Positions 33,477 through 46,938 of a DNA stretch of 64,000 nucleotides are shown here, in pieces. This DNA comes from Sabellastarte sp. h YS-2021 (taxonomy: Eukaryota; Annelida; Polychaeta; Sabellida; Sabellidae). Position 1 is the first letter of the stretch, and every line of letters starts with the position of its first letter. Below the pieces are notes generated by a model. It worked only from the letters and a program-made list of their open reading frames with translations. It searched no databases and had not been told where the DNA came from. Location: NCBI GenBank assembly GCA_964017235.1, contig OZ024936.1, forward strand, positions 95,454,537 through 95,518,536, in the 5' to 3' direction. The translations under genes and the position numbers were made by a program.

Positions 33477-35732
33477 TTTTCCCCATCAGAGAGTCCTGTC
33501 AGTTTCAATGTGTTTCCATCTGTAAAATTCACAAGATAAATATCTTAGAACGGATATCCTGAAATCTGATCTCATTAGATACCCGTACAAAATTGCCAGT
33601 CTTCTCAGTCATCAATAGTTTAATACCTTGAGAAGCCTCCTTGACAAGCAAGCCCCAATCAAGAAGAAAAATATACCAAGACATGTCGAAACTGGTTTCA
33701 TGAACTGTGACAGCCTCAAAGCAAAATGACTCAAGAGGAAGTATCAGCTGGAATGGCATCGTGAAAACTCTGCCAGTAATCGTAGCCGATATTGGGCTGC
33801 AATCAATCACTATAATTTCCTGCTTGAGAAGTCAAAATGCAATCATTATTCCAACTGTGGCTGAAAATCAAGAAAATCCTAAGGCTTTGTGGAACTGTTT
33901 CAAAAAGATTTTACACAGGTCCTCTGTTGCTGTTCTACCAGACTGCACAAATAAAACTGACCTTGCAAACACTTTCTGTAAGTTCTTCTATGACAAAATC
34001 CTTAAAATAAGAGCCACACTGCAGTCATCAACACCATCTTCAGTCACTAGACCCAACTCCACTCAAAATACTGTCCTCTTTCACACCTGTGTCCGAGGAA
34101 GACCTACTCAAAATCCTAAAGTCCTCACCATCCAAATCATGTGACCTTGACCCAATCCCAACATCACTGGTCAAGGAGTGTGCTGACATTCTCATCACCC
34201 CCATCACCAAAATTGTAAATTATTCGATCAAAGAAGGTAGTTTCCCCAACTGTTTTAAGATGGCATATGTCATCCCCCTACAAAATAAGCGAAGCCTTGA
34301 TAGAAATATCCTTAAAAACTACAGGCTAGTGTCAAACCTAAGTTTTATATCAAAACTTATCAAGAAGGTTGTGGTAAAGCAGCTAAATGAATTTATTTTG
34401 TGCGAGGGGCTCTTAAATGTCAACCAGTCTGCTTATAAGAGTTCCCACTCAACTGAAACCGCATTGTTGAAGATTCAAAACGATATAGCTCTTTCAGTGG
34501 ACTCAGGAAAGGCAGTGGCTCTAACATTATTAGACCTCTCAGTGGCGTTTGATACAATTGATCATTCTATATTATATGACTGCTTGCATGACTGGTTTGG
34601 TCTAGATGGCACTGTTTTGTTGCGGATCAAATCATACCTTTCAAACCATAAACAAAAAATTAAAATAGATGATAGTTTCTCTGAGGCGGTAATCCTCCCG
34701 TTTGGAGTCTCCCAAGGCTCTGTACTAGGTCCTCTTCTTTTTACTCTTTACACTAGTCCCCTCAGTCAAGTTATTTCCAAATTTAATGTCAGTCATCACC
34801 TATATGCCGATGACACACAGATATACTTAGCAGTTGACTCCAGGAACTTTGATTCTAGCATGGAAGAGCTGTCCGAGTGTCTCAAGTCAATACAGGAGTG
34901 GAGATGGATGGTGTTAAACTAAAACTAAACCCAGAAAAAGATGAATTTATCATTATAGGTCAAAAAGCCATCAGAGAGTCGCTTGCACCAAATTTCCCTG
35001 TTCCACTTAGTCAGTGGAAGTAATGAATCTGGGTGTTACCTTTGACTCAGACAACTCCTTTGAAAATCATGTTGCCAAGGTTTGCTGAGCATGTTACTAT
35101 CATCTTCGTGATTTCTTAGTGTTGAGACTGAAATACTTTGGGCAAATGCCATGGTCCATAGTTGTCTGGACTACTGCAACTCTTTACTTTATGGGGTAAA
35201 CAAGTCCAACGTAGCTAAGCTACAGAGACTCCAGAATACTCTTTGCGGCATCATTTTCAGACTTGACAAAATGAGTCATGTTAACCCTTTTTGAAAAAAC
35301 TCCACTGGTTTCCAATTCAATATCGGATGCTCTTTAAGTATAATATTCTGGTTTTCAAGGCTATCAATCTTTCACAGCCTCCGTATCTTTCAGCTTTAAT
35401 AAGATCAAGCCATCTCACTCGCGGCAACAGGCTATCTGTCTCCTCAACCCACCTTAAGAAGCACATAGGTAGGCGAGGCTTTGCAGTAGCCGCACCAGCT
35501 GAATGGAACAACTCCCACAAACTGTCAGATCTCCGCAAACAATAGATGGTTGAAGCCAGCTAAAGACTCACTTGCTTAGACTGGCATACCCCCCACCTTA
35601 GTGATACCCTGGCGGGCACTTTTAGATGTCAACCCATGCCTGTCCCTGGACTTTCGTTTCTTGGACTTAAGCATATTAGAGGATTTGTATCAATTTTGCG
35701 CTCTACAGATTCTACTATTATTATTATTATTT
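33477..35732 (+). mobile_element. CR1/L2-type LINE, 5'-truncated and degenerate, copy 2
   Basis: Duplicate of the copy 1 LINE with the RT frame at 34,089-34,922. It has the same GVSQGS change and YADD box and the same loss of frame at the end of the RT. A deletion of about 8 bp near 33,540 relative to the other copies removes part of the linker. Confidence 0.85.
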
Positions 35733-36024
35733 AGAGAACATAATCTTGACCAGCTTCTAGGCAATGTTTCCTGACTCTTCTTGTGATGATATTGAAATTA
35801 AGCTAAACAAGGCTGTAATTTGTTTCAATCTACATGCAAGAGCTGCAAAAAAATCAGAAACACAAGAAGTGCACTAGAAAAGTGCACAATTCATGAAAGT
35901 CTGTAAAACATCCTTATTCAATCTTTATAAGCATATTGTTGTTGTTCAGGATATGCCAGTCTGGCTTCGGTGACCCCTTAAATGACAGTCATCTATCAGT
36001 GGGTACTCTCCAAATATTTACAGG
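35733..36024 (+). other. Unit spacer, end of copy 2
   Basis: Corresponds to 14,748-15,040, with the TAG form of the short frame. Confidence 0.6.
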
Positions 36025-36342
36025 CTAAAGCCTCTCTTACATCCCACCATACGTGTATATACATGCAAGTGTGCTGCTAATATTGTTGAAAAATATGAAC
36101 GTAGACTGGTAGTGGGGTAGCCGAGATTTGCATGTGCAAACAAAGTGTATTCTGCCAGCAACAGCATCACAACTTAAAGATCCAAGAATAAACTGCTTGT
36201 GGCTACAGGTCATACAGTGGGTTTATATACATGCAAGGTATAAGTGAGTGTATTATACATCATGTGCAAACCCTGCAAGTGAATGGGGAGATCTTGCAAC
36301 ACCTGCAAGGGAAATGCATGTGTGCAAGTCTCTCATAAGTTA
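36025..36342 (+). mobile_element. MITE left part, end of copy 2
   Basis: Same terminal repeat and same cut at CATAAGTTA. It forms the junction to copy 3. Confidence 0.85.
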
Positions 36343-36353
36343 TGACCCAAATG

Positions 36354-37600
36354 TTATGACCCAAATGTGAAATTGTCCATTTCGTGAAATGGACAAGGAA
36401 TCGTCCATTTCATGACATGGACAACTCAACTGACCATTTCGTGAAATGGACAAAATATTTGTCCATTTCGTGAAATGGACAAAAAATCTACTGACCATTT
36501 CATGAAATGGACAACTAAATGTATGAAATTTTTACTCTTATTCACAGTGAAAAAAACTTGTTGCTTTTTTATTGAAACATTGTATTAGAATACATCAATG
36601 GTTATACTTAACCTAAAGTCTACTGGTGAGGTGCAGGTTATTATAATACCTTTAACATTTTCTTATAAATTCTAACATGAACCTAATATTATTAAGCTAC
36701 AAGATTAGTTAAGTATTTGTTAATATGTGCATTTACATTTATTAAAAATTTGAGATAGAATATAGGTGAGACTGCAACATATATTTGATAACATTAAGAG
36801 CTTTTAACACTAAGCCACATTGGTAGTTTATTTACATTAGTAATTGCAAATATTGATATCACTGTTGTTATTTGCTTGTCCACATTATCATAAGATTTAT
36901 GACAGGCACTGAAGTAACCCTTAGATCTGATCCTCAAATGTGTGTCTACAATCCTCACATCTCATTAAAAGAAAGCCTCACCACTAGTAAGTTGGATTTA
37001 ATTGTAATTAGCCCACTTCTTTTTGCAACCCTTGGGATGGCTTCAACCTTACTAAATTGACAGTTACTTTTAATAACCCTTGGATCTAATCTTCAAAGGG
37101 TAGGCTACAATTTCTCAGATCTAATCTAAAGGAAAGCCTTTTAAAGAAGATTACTGCATAAAGGAGACAAAACTCTATTATGATATTTCTGTTAAGCAAA
37201 CAGTAAAAAATAATATACCATGTACCAATATACTTTTTAAAAGTGTAAGTGCAATTTTAAATAATTATCCCCATTAAAAAGTATGCTTTACATAAATGAC
37301 ACTTGTATTTCAAATATATTTCAAATATTTATAACTTTTTAACTATTAGCTAACTTAATGTAAGGTATATAATATACACATCATTATTATAGGGGAAAAA
37401 AGTGATAAATTAAACCAAAAGATTGACCATGAATGAAAGTTAAACTTTTGTACATGACTTTGTCCATTTCATGAAATGGATAGCAAAATATATATGGATT
37501 TGTCCATTTCACGAAATGGACAGTGAGGCTGTCCATTTCATGAAATGGACAATTTCCTTGTCCATTTCACGAAATGGACAATTTTACACTTGGGTCGTAA
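36354..37600 (+). mobile_element. PalTE, copy 3, with an extra palindrome
   Basis: Same element as copies 1 and 2, but the right-hand array has four palindromes instead of three (37,492-37,580). The additional ~30 bp unit is GTCCATTTCATGAAATGGAC with its spacer. The gain or loss of one unit suggests slippage or unequal exchange within the palindrome array. Confidence 0.75.
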
Positions 37601-37613
37601 CATATACACAATG

Positions 37614-37847
37614 TATATTTATTTATTTGGGGATTTATGTCGCTTTCAACACTGTACAGGTCATATCAAGATGGGTAGTTGGAAGGGCAGAGGAAACCAG
37701 TACATACAGTTCGTCAGGGGTCTGTACTGTAAACTGCCGACCAACAGAAAGTAACTACCAGCTTTGACACTTGAGGCTGTTCCAGGAACTGAACCCTGGC
37801 CTCAGAGGTGGGAGGCGAGAGTGTCACCACTCTGCCACAGTGGCCCC
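37614..37847 (-). mobile_element. tRNA-derived SINE, family 1 (copy 3)
   Basis: Duplicate of the SINE at 16,601-16,834. Confidence 0.8.
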
Positions 37848-38073
37848 TAGCAACACTGTGTAATAGTATATAAAAGTAACAGCAGGTAATATATAATACT
37901 TGAATTGTGTTATATTTATGTCATACTGCATTGTATAGACAGTTATATGGCTTTAGTAAAGTATATACACATTAAGTCAAACACTGTAAAAGAGAATTGC
38001 ATTCTACACAGGGAAACTATCATTTTTCTCTATAACTACAGATGTTACAAAACTCGTGTAAATTGATAAAATA

Positions 38074-39634
38074 ATGTATAATGAGCAAAAAGACAATGAT
38101 TTATATACAGTAGACGGTGTGATAATTTACAAGGACCGTATCCTTGTACCACCTGCACTGCGACCAGAAGTGCTTTCAAGCCTGCATGCAGCCCACCAAG
38201 GTGTTTCTTCCATGATTGCAAGAGCTGAAGCATCTGTATTCTGGCCTGGGATCACACCAGCCATAACCATGTATCGTGCCCACTGCAACCACTGTAACCG
38301 AATAGCACCCTCAAATCCAAACAGCCCACCCATACCACCCACTATACCAGACTACCCTTTTCAGAATGTGTACGCAGATTTCTTCCACTACAAAGGGACT
38401 AATTATCTGGTAATAGTAGACCGATACTCCAACTGGCCCATAGTTGAAAAGTCTGTGATGGAGCTACAGGACTAATTGCCTGCCTCAGACGAACTTTTGT
38501 AACCTTTGGTATACCAGATGAACTATCTTCTGACGGTGGGCCCGAATTCACCTCCAATACTACACGCCAATTCCTTACAGATTGGGGGTACATCACAGAA
38601 TTTCTTCAGTGGCCTTCCCACACGGCAATTGCAGGGCTGAAATAGGTGTAAAAACCGTGAAACGATTGCTGATGGATAACACCGGGCCCAACGGGGACCT
38701 GAACACTGATATATTCCAGCGTGCTATTCTCCAATATCGCAATACACCAGACAAGGACACCAAGCTCTCCCCTGTTATGTGTGTTTTTGGCAGACCAATA
38801 TGGGACTTTATCCCCATCCTCCCAGGGAAATACAAGCCGCACAACACCTGGCACGAAACCTTAGCCGCCACAGAGGAGGCATTGAGGAACCGACATATGC
38901 GTGCAGCTGAACATTGGACTGAACACACAAAACGACTTCCTCCGCTTAAGGTGGGTGATTTTGTACTCATCCAAAACCAAACTGGGCCCCATCCACTGAA
39001 ATGGGACAAAACTGGAACAGTCATAGAAGTCTGGCAGTTTGATCAGTACACTGTGAGAGTCGATGGTTCTGGACGGGTAACCCTTAGAAACACAAAGTTC
39101 TTACGCAAGTACCTTCCCGTCCATATGCCAACACTCAAAGGCACCCTACTAAAGCTCAAAGAGATTAGTCCCACACATAGAGATCAACCTGTATCCCCCA
39201 CCAGCACAACAGTGGATGTGCCCCCATGCCAAGCTCCAAGTGATGACATGGAGATCACCTCAAAACCAGAACAAACACCCACAGGTGATTTGCCTCAGCT
39301 ACCAACCCGCGATGATACACCTGATGTCTCTGCCAGCTCTACTCTTAAGCCAGATCAACAAAGCACACTGCAACAAGCAGATTGCAACCTACAAGCTGGT
39401 TTAATTAGGAATGATAATGTAACCACACCGAGACGCTCAACCCGCAAAACCCGCCAACCAGCCTGGCACTCTGATTATGAAATGACTTTATAAAATTGTA
39501 TATACTGTCACCTATGTACCACGGACTGTTTATTTCACCTTAACAAGTTCCACTTTAACAATGACATTCAGTAATTGTCACTTGTAATTTTAGTCTTTGC
39601 TATAAGATACATGCACCAAAGACTTGGGGGGAGA
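38074..39634 (+). mobile_element. Ty3/gypsy LTR-retrotransposon fossil (integrase end), copy 3
   Basis: Duplicate of 17,060-18,612 with the same integrase parts and polypurine tract. Broken in the same general way, with few breaks. No other LTR-element parts are nearby. Confidence 0.85.
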
Positions 39635-40026
39635 TCGAGACTAATGATATATTGTAATTATATCTCATTTTAGATGAGCGTGGTCATTGTTAATCAATAA
39701 ACAAATAGACAGTGTTCTTATCTAATCATTGTGCAGAACTTCCAGGAATTTGACACTACCATGTTCAGATTGACAATTTGTTGAAACGCATCATATACTC
39801 TTTGCATTTTATCATTTCTTCAAGGTAATCTTCTTTACCATGGGACGATCTCTCTCCACATCAAAGCTGTAACCTTCTCTATGACAACAAATTGCATTGA
39901 TAACATGGTCAGCCAATAAATTGAATAATTACCACAAACCAAAACATATGAAAGAATAAACAAATATAAAGAATAAATAGAACAAAGGCCACTGCCACAG
40001 CGGTTATCCCCCACCTTAGAATCAGT
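39635..40026. other. Possible LTR remnant, copy 3
   Basis: Duplicate of 18,613-19,004. Nothing further was seen. Confidence 0.4.
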
Positions 40027-41640
40027 AATAATGGAGAACTAAAGGAGGTATAAGGCCTTTGTAGTAAGATAACCCCACTTGATATTGAAGAAGAGGTCAA
40101 AGGTTAAAGTCAGCAATTGGAAAAGAGTCTCAGGCCTTGACTTCCTTTGAGTTGTTTTTACATTTGGAAGGGAATATAACAAGGGAATATAAGGCCCGTT
40201 TAATATAACAAGGGAATATAAGGCCCGTTTAATATTATAATCCCATTTAACATGTGATATGATGGCCATTTTGTTTTCGAAACTAGACCAAATTACAATC
40301 AGGTTAACTTTTCTAGCCATATATATTTTGCGCATATTTGATGATCCTAGCTGCAATATTTCAAGTTTTAGAGCATCTTAATGATTTTTAAATAATTGGC
40401 TATGGCAGCCATTTTGTTTTTCATAATAAGACCAAAATTTTTCTCAAGCAAAACATTTGAAGGCCAGGACTCTTGATGGTCTGTCTTTACAATCTGAAGC
40501 CATAGTACCAATAATAAGGACCATTTAATTAGCACCATTTAACCTTGAAGCCGGGGTAAAGGTCGAATTCTACAACTAGAAAAGATTCCAAGGCCATGGC
40601 TTCCCACAATTTGTTTTCACATTCCAAATTTCTAGGGGTAATATTAGGGGAGATAAAAGGCCTTTTTAATAGAATAATCTCATTTGACATGGCGGCCATT
40701 TTGTTTTTTGAACTAAGTCAAAATTACTATCAGGCTAGCTTTTTGAGCCATACATCTTTTGTGAAAATTTGATGAAGCTAGCTGGAATATTTTAAGATTT
40801 AGAGAAACTTTATGATTTTCAAACAATTGGGTATGGCGGTGATTTTGTTTTTCAAAATGGGGCCAAAATGTTGCAGAAACAGGTTTTTATAGCCATAAAC
40901 ATTCCCTGCAAATTTGGTGAAAATATTTTTATAAATGAATGAGATGTTAAGGTTTATGTAAAAACCTGACAAACAGACGGACGCACACATGTATGGAAGG
41001 CGTTTTACAATCTCTTGACCATGATCTTCTCTTTTCATGGTCTGTCTTTACATTATGAATCCATAGCACCAATAATAATGGAGAAATAAGGACGTTTTAG
41101 TGTAATAACCCCATTTAACCTTGAAGCAGGGGTCAAAGGTCAAATTCAACACCTGGAAAAGATTCCCAAGCCATGACTTCCTACAAGTTGTTTTCACATT
41201 CCAAACCTATAGGAGCAATAATTGGGGAGATATAAGGCCTTTTTAATAGGATAACCCTGTTTACCATTAAATATGTGATATGGCGGCCATTTTGTTTTTT
41301 AACTAGACCAAAATTACTATCAGGCTAGCTGTTCTAGCTGTATAGCTTTTGTGCAAATTTGATAAAGCTAGCTGGAATATTTCAAGATTCAGGGCACCTT
41401 TATGTTTTTCAAACAATTAGCTAAGGCGGCCATTTTGTTTTTCACAATGAAGTTAAAATTTTGCAGAGACAGGTTTTCATAGCCATAAACATTCCCTGCC
41501 AATTTGGTGTAGATATTTTTTTAAATGAATGAGATGCTAAGGTTTATGGAAAAACGTGACGAACGGACTCACGGACGCACGCACGTATGGAAGGTGTTTT
41601 ATAATCTTCCGACCACGGCCTTTGGCCGCAGATGGGAAAT
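40027..41640 (+). repeat. Three-fold noncoding repeat, copy 3
   Basis: Duplicate of 19,005-20,620, including the ~29 bp doublet in the first segment. Confidence 0.7.
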
Positions 41641-44375
41641 AACAACACAAGGAATAAACATGTATCATGGGAAATCAAGTGCTGGACCATCTATATGAAA
41701 CTGGTATGATGTACATGTACACCTATTACATGCTCGTCTTCACCAGCAGTACTCATAAGAGAAACTTATTAGAGAGCCAATCGTAAACCTACTTTCACAC
41801 TGGCAAAATAAAATATTACAGGATCCATGAGTAATGTTTGAGATAGGTTTAAGAAAGGTTTATGATGGCCTTAAGATCTCATCCAAATAATGCAGAGATT
41901 GTCACACATGAATTCCTAAAATATTTAAGAAAGGTTTACGAACCATAAAACATTGATGTAAGATGAAAAATTTATGTTTAAGATCTCTGTAATATGCTTG
42001 GCAACAGTGAGGACAGGTTTCATGAAACCAAAGAGATATGTTTACGGAACATTTACCATAGGTTTAAGATGACAAAATCCTGATAAGGGTTGCTAGCAGT
42101 TTGTGATAATTTTGAACAGTTTAATATTGTCATCAACTGCTTGCAATTGGCTTGCTATCTCTCTCAATCAGGAACATATTGTGAAGTTCCATAACTTCCG
42201 TACAGGCTGTTTGTACAATGGCCTTAAGATAGTTGTCATGGAAAAGACCTACCTCTCGATTTGACAATTTACAGGATCAAAGCATTATCACCAAGATTGA
42301 ACAGGCCTTTTGTCTTAATGTTAGTCTGGTTCCCTTTTCTCTGTACAAGTAACTCTAAGATCAGCTTCAATTTTGGATAATTAGCATTGATAGTTACACT
42401 TAACAGCAGGACACAAAAAGATGATATAATGTGTTTCTCTTCAACCTGTATAATGCACATTGTGATATTAGTTTCATCTTAGTTGGTCTAACTTTATCAG
42501 AAAGTTCTCCAAAAGTGAGAAGTGTGAAGTTTTAGACCTTATAGATTTCCTACGGCAGCTATGTCTAAATTTACTATGGGTGTAAGTTTTTATAAACTCA
42601 ACAGAGACATGGTTTGAAAATTTGAAATGGCTGAAAATAAACTATGAATATAAAGTGTATCACCCTAAAATGTATTTTGTGTTTTTATGTGGTTACAAAG
42701 TTTTTCATTGTAAAATAATATTTTTGAAAGATAAAATATGTCAAACTTAAGACAAGTGTAACCAGTACACTAACCATAAGCATAAAGGGTCGAATGACAT
42801 AGAAAACTACCATTGCTAATTGATAAATCAGTCTTTAAGTCTCAGTCTAAGGCCATTTGTAAAACCTGTCCCTGATGTACACAACAATTCTATATTCAGA
42901 AAATTACCTAGATAAAGTGTATATTTTAAGAGAATAAATTAATTGAATGGTGTATTTTGTCCTTACAAGTTACAATAGTTACTTTGCACAGGTAATCTAC
43001 CACTCTGTTTTAATATTAAGTGAAATAAGCCCATAGTGTTGCCTGAAGACAGCCAATAAAAATCTAGAGTATTGCTACTATTATTTACAAAGGCTTAAAT
43101 TAATTTATGTGTGTGAGAAATTCTACGAAACAAAGAAAAAAATAGAGAAAACACATAAGTCCATGGACATAAACATGTCAGCATCAGAAAGTTTTCAAGA
43201 AAGATAGACTTCATGAAACAGGAAAGCCTTGGGCTCATGCATGAAAGATGCCATTGTGGGATATCAGTGAACATAAAATGTTTAAAGTTTGTATTCGGTT
43301 GCCATTTCTCCATGGTTGGAATGCAACAAAAGACTAGCAGAATCTCTGTAAAATAACTTTCTATAAATAACATATTTGTAGGCTACATAATTATTGAAAT
43401 TTATCCAAAAAATCCACAGGGAAAGCATAGCCATAATATGAAGCACTGGTGAATAAAATAAATATTTCCTGATCTTGTTACTGTTATAAGTGACAGGAAA
43501 ACTAGCAATGGTAGCAACAGATATATCATCAATATACATCAATATAATATATCTTTAATTACCCTTTGAAAGAATCTTGAATGACGACATTATAGGCTGC
43601 TGAATCAACAACAATTAAAAATTGTGAATCTGTTGGTCTGATGGTGATCCGTGATTGGGAATTATTACAACTGGGTATTAATACAATTCAAGACTTTTCT
43701 GAGATGTAGTGTAGAACACTTTTACTCTTATTTAGACAATTAAGGCTGAGTGAAAGGATTGTATGCAACTAGATTACATTTATGGCTAGACTAAGGTTTC
43801 ACAAGAAGCCACAGTCTCTGTAAAATGAAAAATATAAATATAAAATAACTAACCGTTCATCAGATCTGTAAACTAAGGTTTGAATCTGTTTCTTAATTCT
43901 TTGATGAATATATTATGAATGGATTACTCTGTGTTACTTGCCATTTTGAAACCATTGACCAGTTTGAAACAGGGAAATCTAATCAAGTGATTACTTAGGG
44001 TGATTTTTAATATTTTGAGCTTATTTTGAGGCTTTTATAATCAAATCAGCATCACATAAAACTGTTTTATCTACTATGTTTAGATAGGTGTTGACATGTC
44101 CAGACCATTTCAAAACCAACAGAGATTTTAAAATCAGGCCATATATACTTTTTTGGCCAATTCAAAACAGCTAATGACCATTTTGTGACAGTGCTAGATG
44201 CAAATGGCCAGGAATACCCGAAGTGACTCTGACATGGAGGCTAAATAAAGGCATTTGTTTATGTTTGATAGTATGAAGCAATTTGATCATTTTAAAAACT
44301 GATTACAGTTGACTTGTTGTTCTTTTATACAGCTGTGGCACAACAAAATAAGAAATGAATGCTGGTTTAACCTTA
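41641..44375. other. AT-rich unit interior, copy 3
   Basis: Duplicate of 20,621-22,984, lengthened by the 380 bp segment at 43,291-43,670. No gene was seen. Confidence 0.5.
43291..43670. other. 380 bp segment present only in copy 3
   Basis: Copies 1 and 2 read AAAGTTTATTATTACAAC straight through, whereas copy 3 has 380 bp between AAAGTTT and ATTATTACAAC. The segment has no clear terminal inverted repeat, target-site duplication or coding potential. It is either an insertion in copy 3 or a deletion shared by copies 1 and 2. Confidence 0.8.
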
Positions 44376-46644
44376 TTTTCCCCATCAGAGAGTCCTGTCA
44401 GTTTCAATGTGTTTCCATCTGTAAAATTCACAAGATAAATATCTCAGATTTTAGAACGGATATCCTGAAATCTGATCTCATTAGATACCCATACAAAATT
44501 ACCAGTCTTCTCAGTCATCAATAGTTTAATACCTTGAGAAGCCTCCTTGACAAGCAAGCCCCAATCAAGAAGAAAAATATACCAAGACATGTCGAAACTG
44601 GTTTCATGAACTGTGACAGCCTCAAAGCAAAATGACTCAAGAGGAAGTATCAGCTGGAATGGCATCGTGAAAACTCTGCCAGTAATCGTAGCCGATATCG
44701 GGCTGCAATCAATCACTATAATTTCCTGCTTGAGAAGTCAAAATGCAATCATTATTCCAACTGTGGCTGACAATCAAGAAAATCCTAAGGCTTTGTGGAA
44801 CTGTTTCAAAAAGATTTTACACAGGTCCTCTGTTGCTGTTCTACCAGACTGCACAAATAAAACTGACCTTGCAAACACTTTCTGTAAGTTTTTCTATGAC
44901 AAAATCCTTAAAATAAGAGCCACACTGCAGTCATCAACACCATCTTCAGTCACTAGACCCAACTCCACTCAAAATACTGTCCTCTTTCACACCTGTGTCC
45001 GAGGAAGACCTACTCAAAATCCTAAAGTCCTCACCATCCAAATCATGTGACCTTGACCCAATCCCAACATCACTGGTCAAGGAGTGTGCTGACATTCTCA
45101 TCACCCCCATCACCAAAATTGTAAATTATTCGATCAAAGAAGGTAGTTTCCCCAACTGTTTTAAGATGGCATATGTCATCCCCCTACAAAATAAGCGAAG
45201 CCTTGATAGAAATGTCCTTAAAAACTACAGGCCAGTGTCAAACCTAAGTTTTATATCAAAACTTATCAAGAAGGTTGTGGTAAAGCAGCTAAATGAATTT
45301 ATTTTGTGCGAGGGGCTCTTAAATGTCAACCAGTCTGCTTATAAGAGTTCCCACTCAACTGAAACCGCATTGTTGAAGATTCAAAACGATATAGCTCTTT
45401 CAGTGGACTCAGGAAAGGCAGTGGCTCTAACATTATTAGACCTCTCAGTGGCGTTTGATACAATTGATCATTCTATATTATATGACTGCTTGCATGACTG
45501 GTTTGATCTAGATGGCACTGTTTTGTTGCGGATCAAATCATACCTTTCAAACCATAAACAAAAAATTAAAATAGATGATAGTTTCTCTGAGGCGGTAATC
45601 CTCCCGTTTGGAGTCTCCCAAGGCTCTGTACTAGGTCCTCTTCTTTTTACTCTTTACACTAGTCCCCTCAGTCAAGTTATTTCCAAATTTAATGTCAGTC
45701 ATCACCTATATGCCGATGACACACAGATATACTTAGCAGTTGACTCCAGGAACTTTGATTCTAGCATGGAAGAGCTGTCCGAGTGTCTCAAGTCAATACA
45801 GGAGTGGAGATGGATGGTGTTAAACTAAAACTAAACCCAGAAAAAGATGAATTTATCATTATAGGTCAAAAAGCCATCAGAGAGTCGCTTGCACCAAATT
45901 TCCCTGTTCCACTTAGTCAGTGGAAGTAATGAATCTGGGTGTTACCTTTGACTCAGACAACTCCTTTGAAAATCATGTTGCCAAGGTTTGCTGAGCATGT
46001 TACTATCATCTTCGTGATTTCTTAGTGTTGAGACTGAAATACTTTGGGCAAATGCCATGGTCCGCAGTTGTCTGGACTACTGCAACTCTTTGCTTTATGG
46101 GGTAAACAAGTCCAACGTAGCTAAGCTACAGAGACTCCAGAATACTCTTTGCGGCATCATTTTCAGACTTGACGAAATGAGTCATGTTAACCCTTTTTGA
46201 AAAAAACTCCACTGGTTTCCAATTCAATATCGGATGCTCTTTAAGTATAATATTCTGATTTTCAAGGCTATCAATCTTTCACAGCCTCCGTATCTTTCAG
46301 CTTTAATAAGATCAAGCCATCTCACTCGCGGCAACAGGCTATCTGTCTCCTCAACCCACCTTAAGAAGCACATGCACAGGTAGGCGAGGCTTTGCAGTAG
46401 CCGCACCAGCTGAATGGAACAACTCCCACAAACTGTCAGATCTCCGCAAACAATAGATGGTTGAAGCCAGCTAAAGACTCACTTGCTTAGACTGGCATAC
46501 CCCCCACCTTAGTGATACCCTGGCGGGCACTTTTTAGATGTCAACCCATGCCTGTCCCTGGACTTTCGTTTCTTGGACTTAAGCATATTAGAGAATTTGT
46601 ATCAATTTTGCGCTCTACAGATTCTACTATTATTATTATTATTT
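44376..46644 (+). mobile_element. CR1/L2-type LINE, 5'-truncated and degenerate, copy 3
   Basis: Duplicate LINE with the RT frame at 44,995-45,828. It keeps the family-typical NYRPVSNLS where copies 1 and 2 have NYRLVSNLS, but shares GVSQGS and the RT-end frame loss. The linker reads IHKINISDFRTDILKSDL near 44,425-44,480, the most intact of the three. A 6 bp insertion (GCACAT-like) near 46,373 disturbs the C-terminal part. Confidence 0.85.
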
Positions 46645-46938
46645 AGAGAACATAATCTTGACCAGCTTCTAGGCAATGTTTCCTGACTCTTTCTTGTGAT
46701 GATATTGAAATTAAGGTAAACAAAGCTGTAATTTGTTTCAATCTACATGCAAGAGCTGCAAAAAAATCAGAAACACAAGAAGTGCACTAGAAAAGTGCAC
46801 AATTCATGAAAGTCTGTAAAACATCCTTATTCAATCTTTATAAGCATATTGTTGTTGTTCAGGATATGCCAGTCTGGCTTCGGTGACCCCTTAAATGACA
46901 GTCATCTGTCAGTGGGTACTCTCCAATTATTTACAGGC
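46645..46938 (+). other. Unit spacer, end of copy 3 (native position)
   Basis: Corresponds to 14,748-15,040. Here it leads into a MITE that is not cut, so this is the ancestral arrangement. Confidence 0.6.

Noticed and set aside
43291-43670. Helitron or MITE identity for the 380 bp copy 3 segment
   Set aside because: There is no CTRR end with hairpin, no A/T target pattern, no terminal inverted repeat and no target-site duplication. It is left as unclassified.
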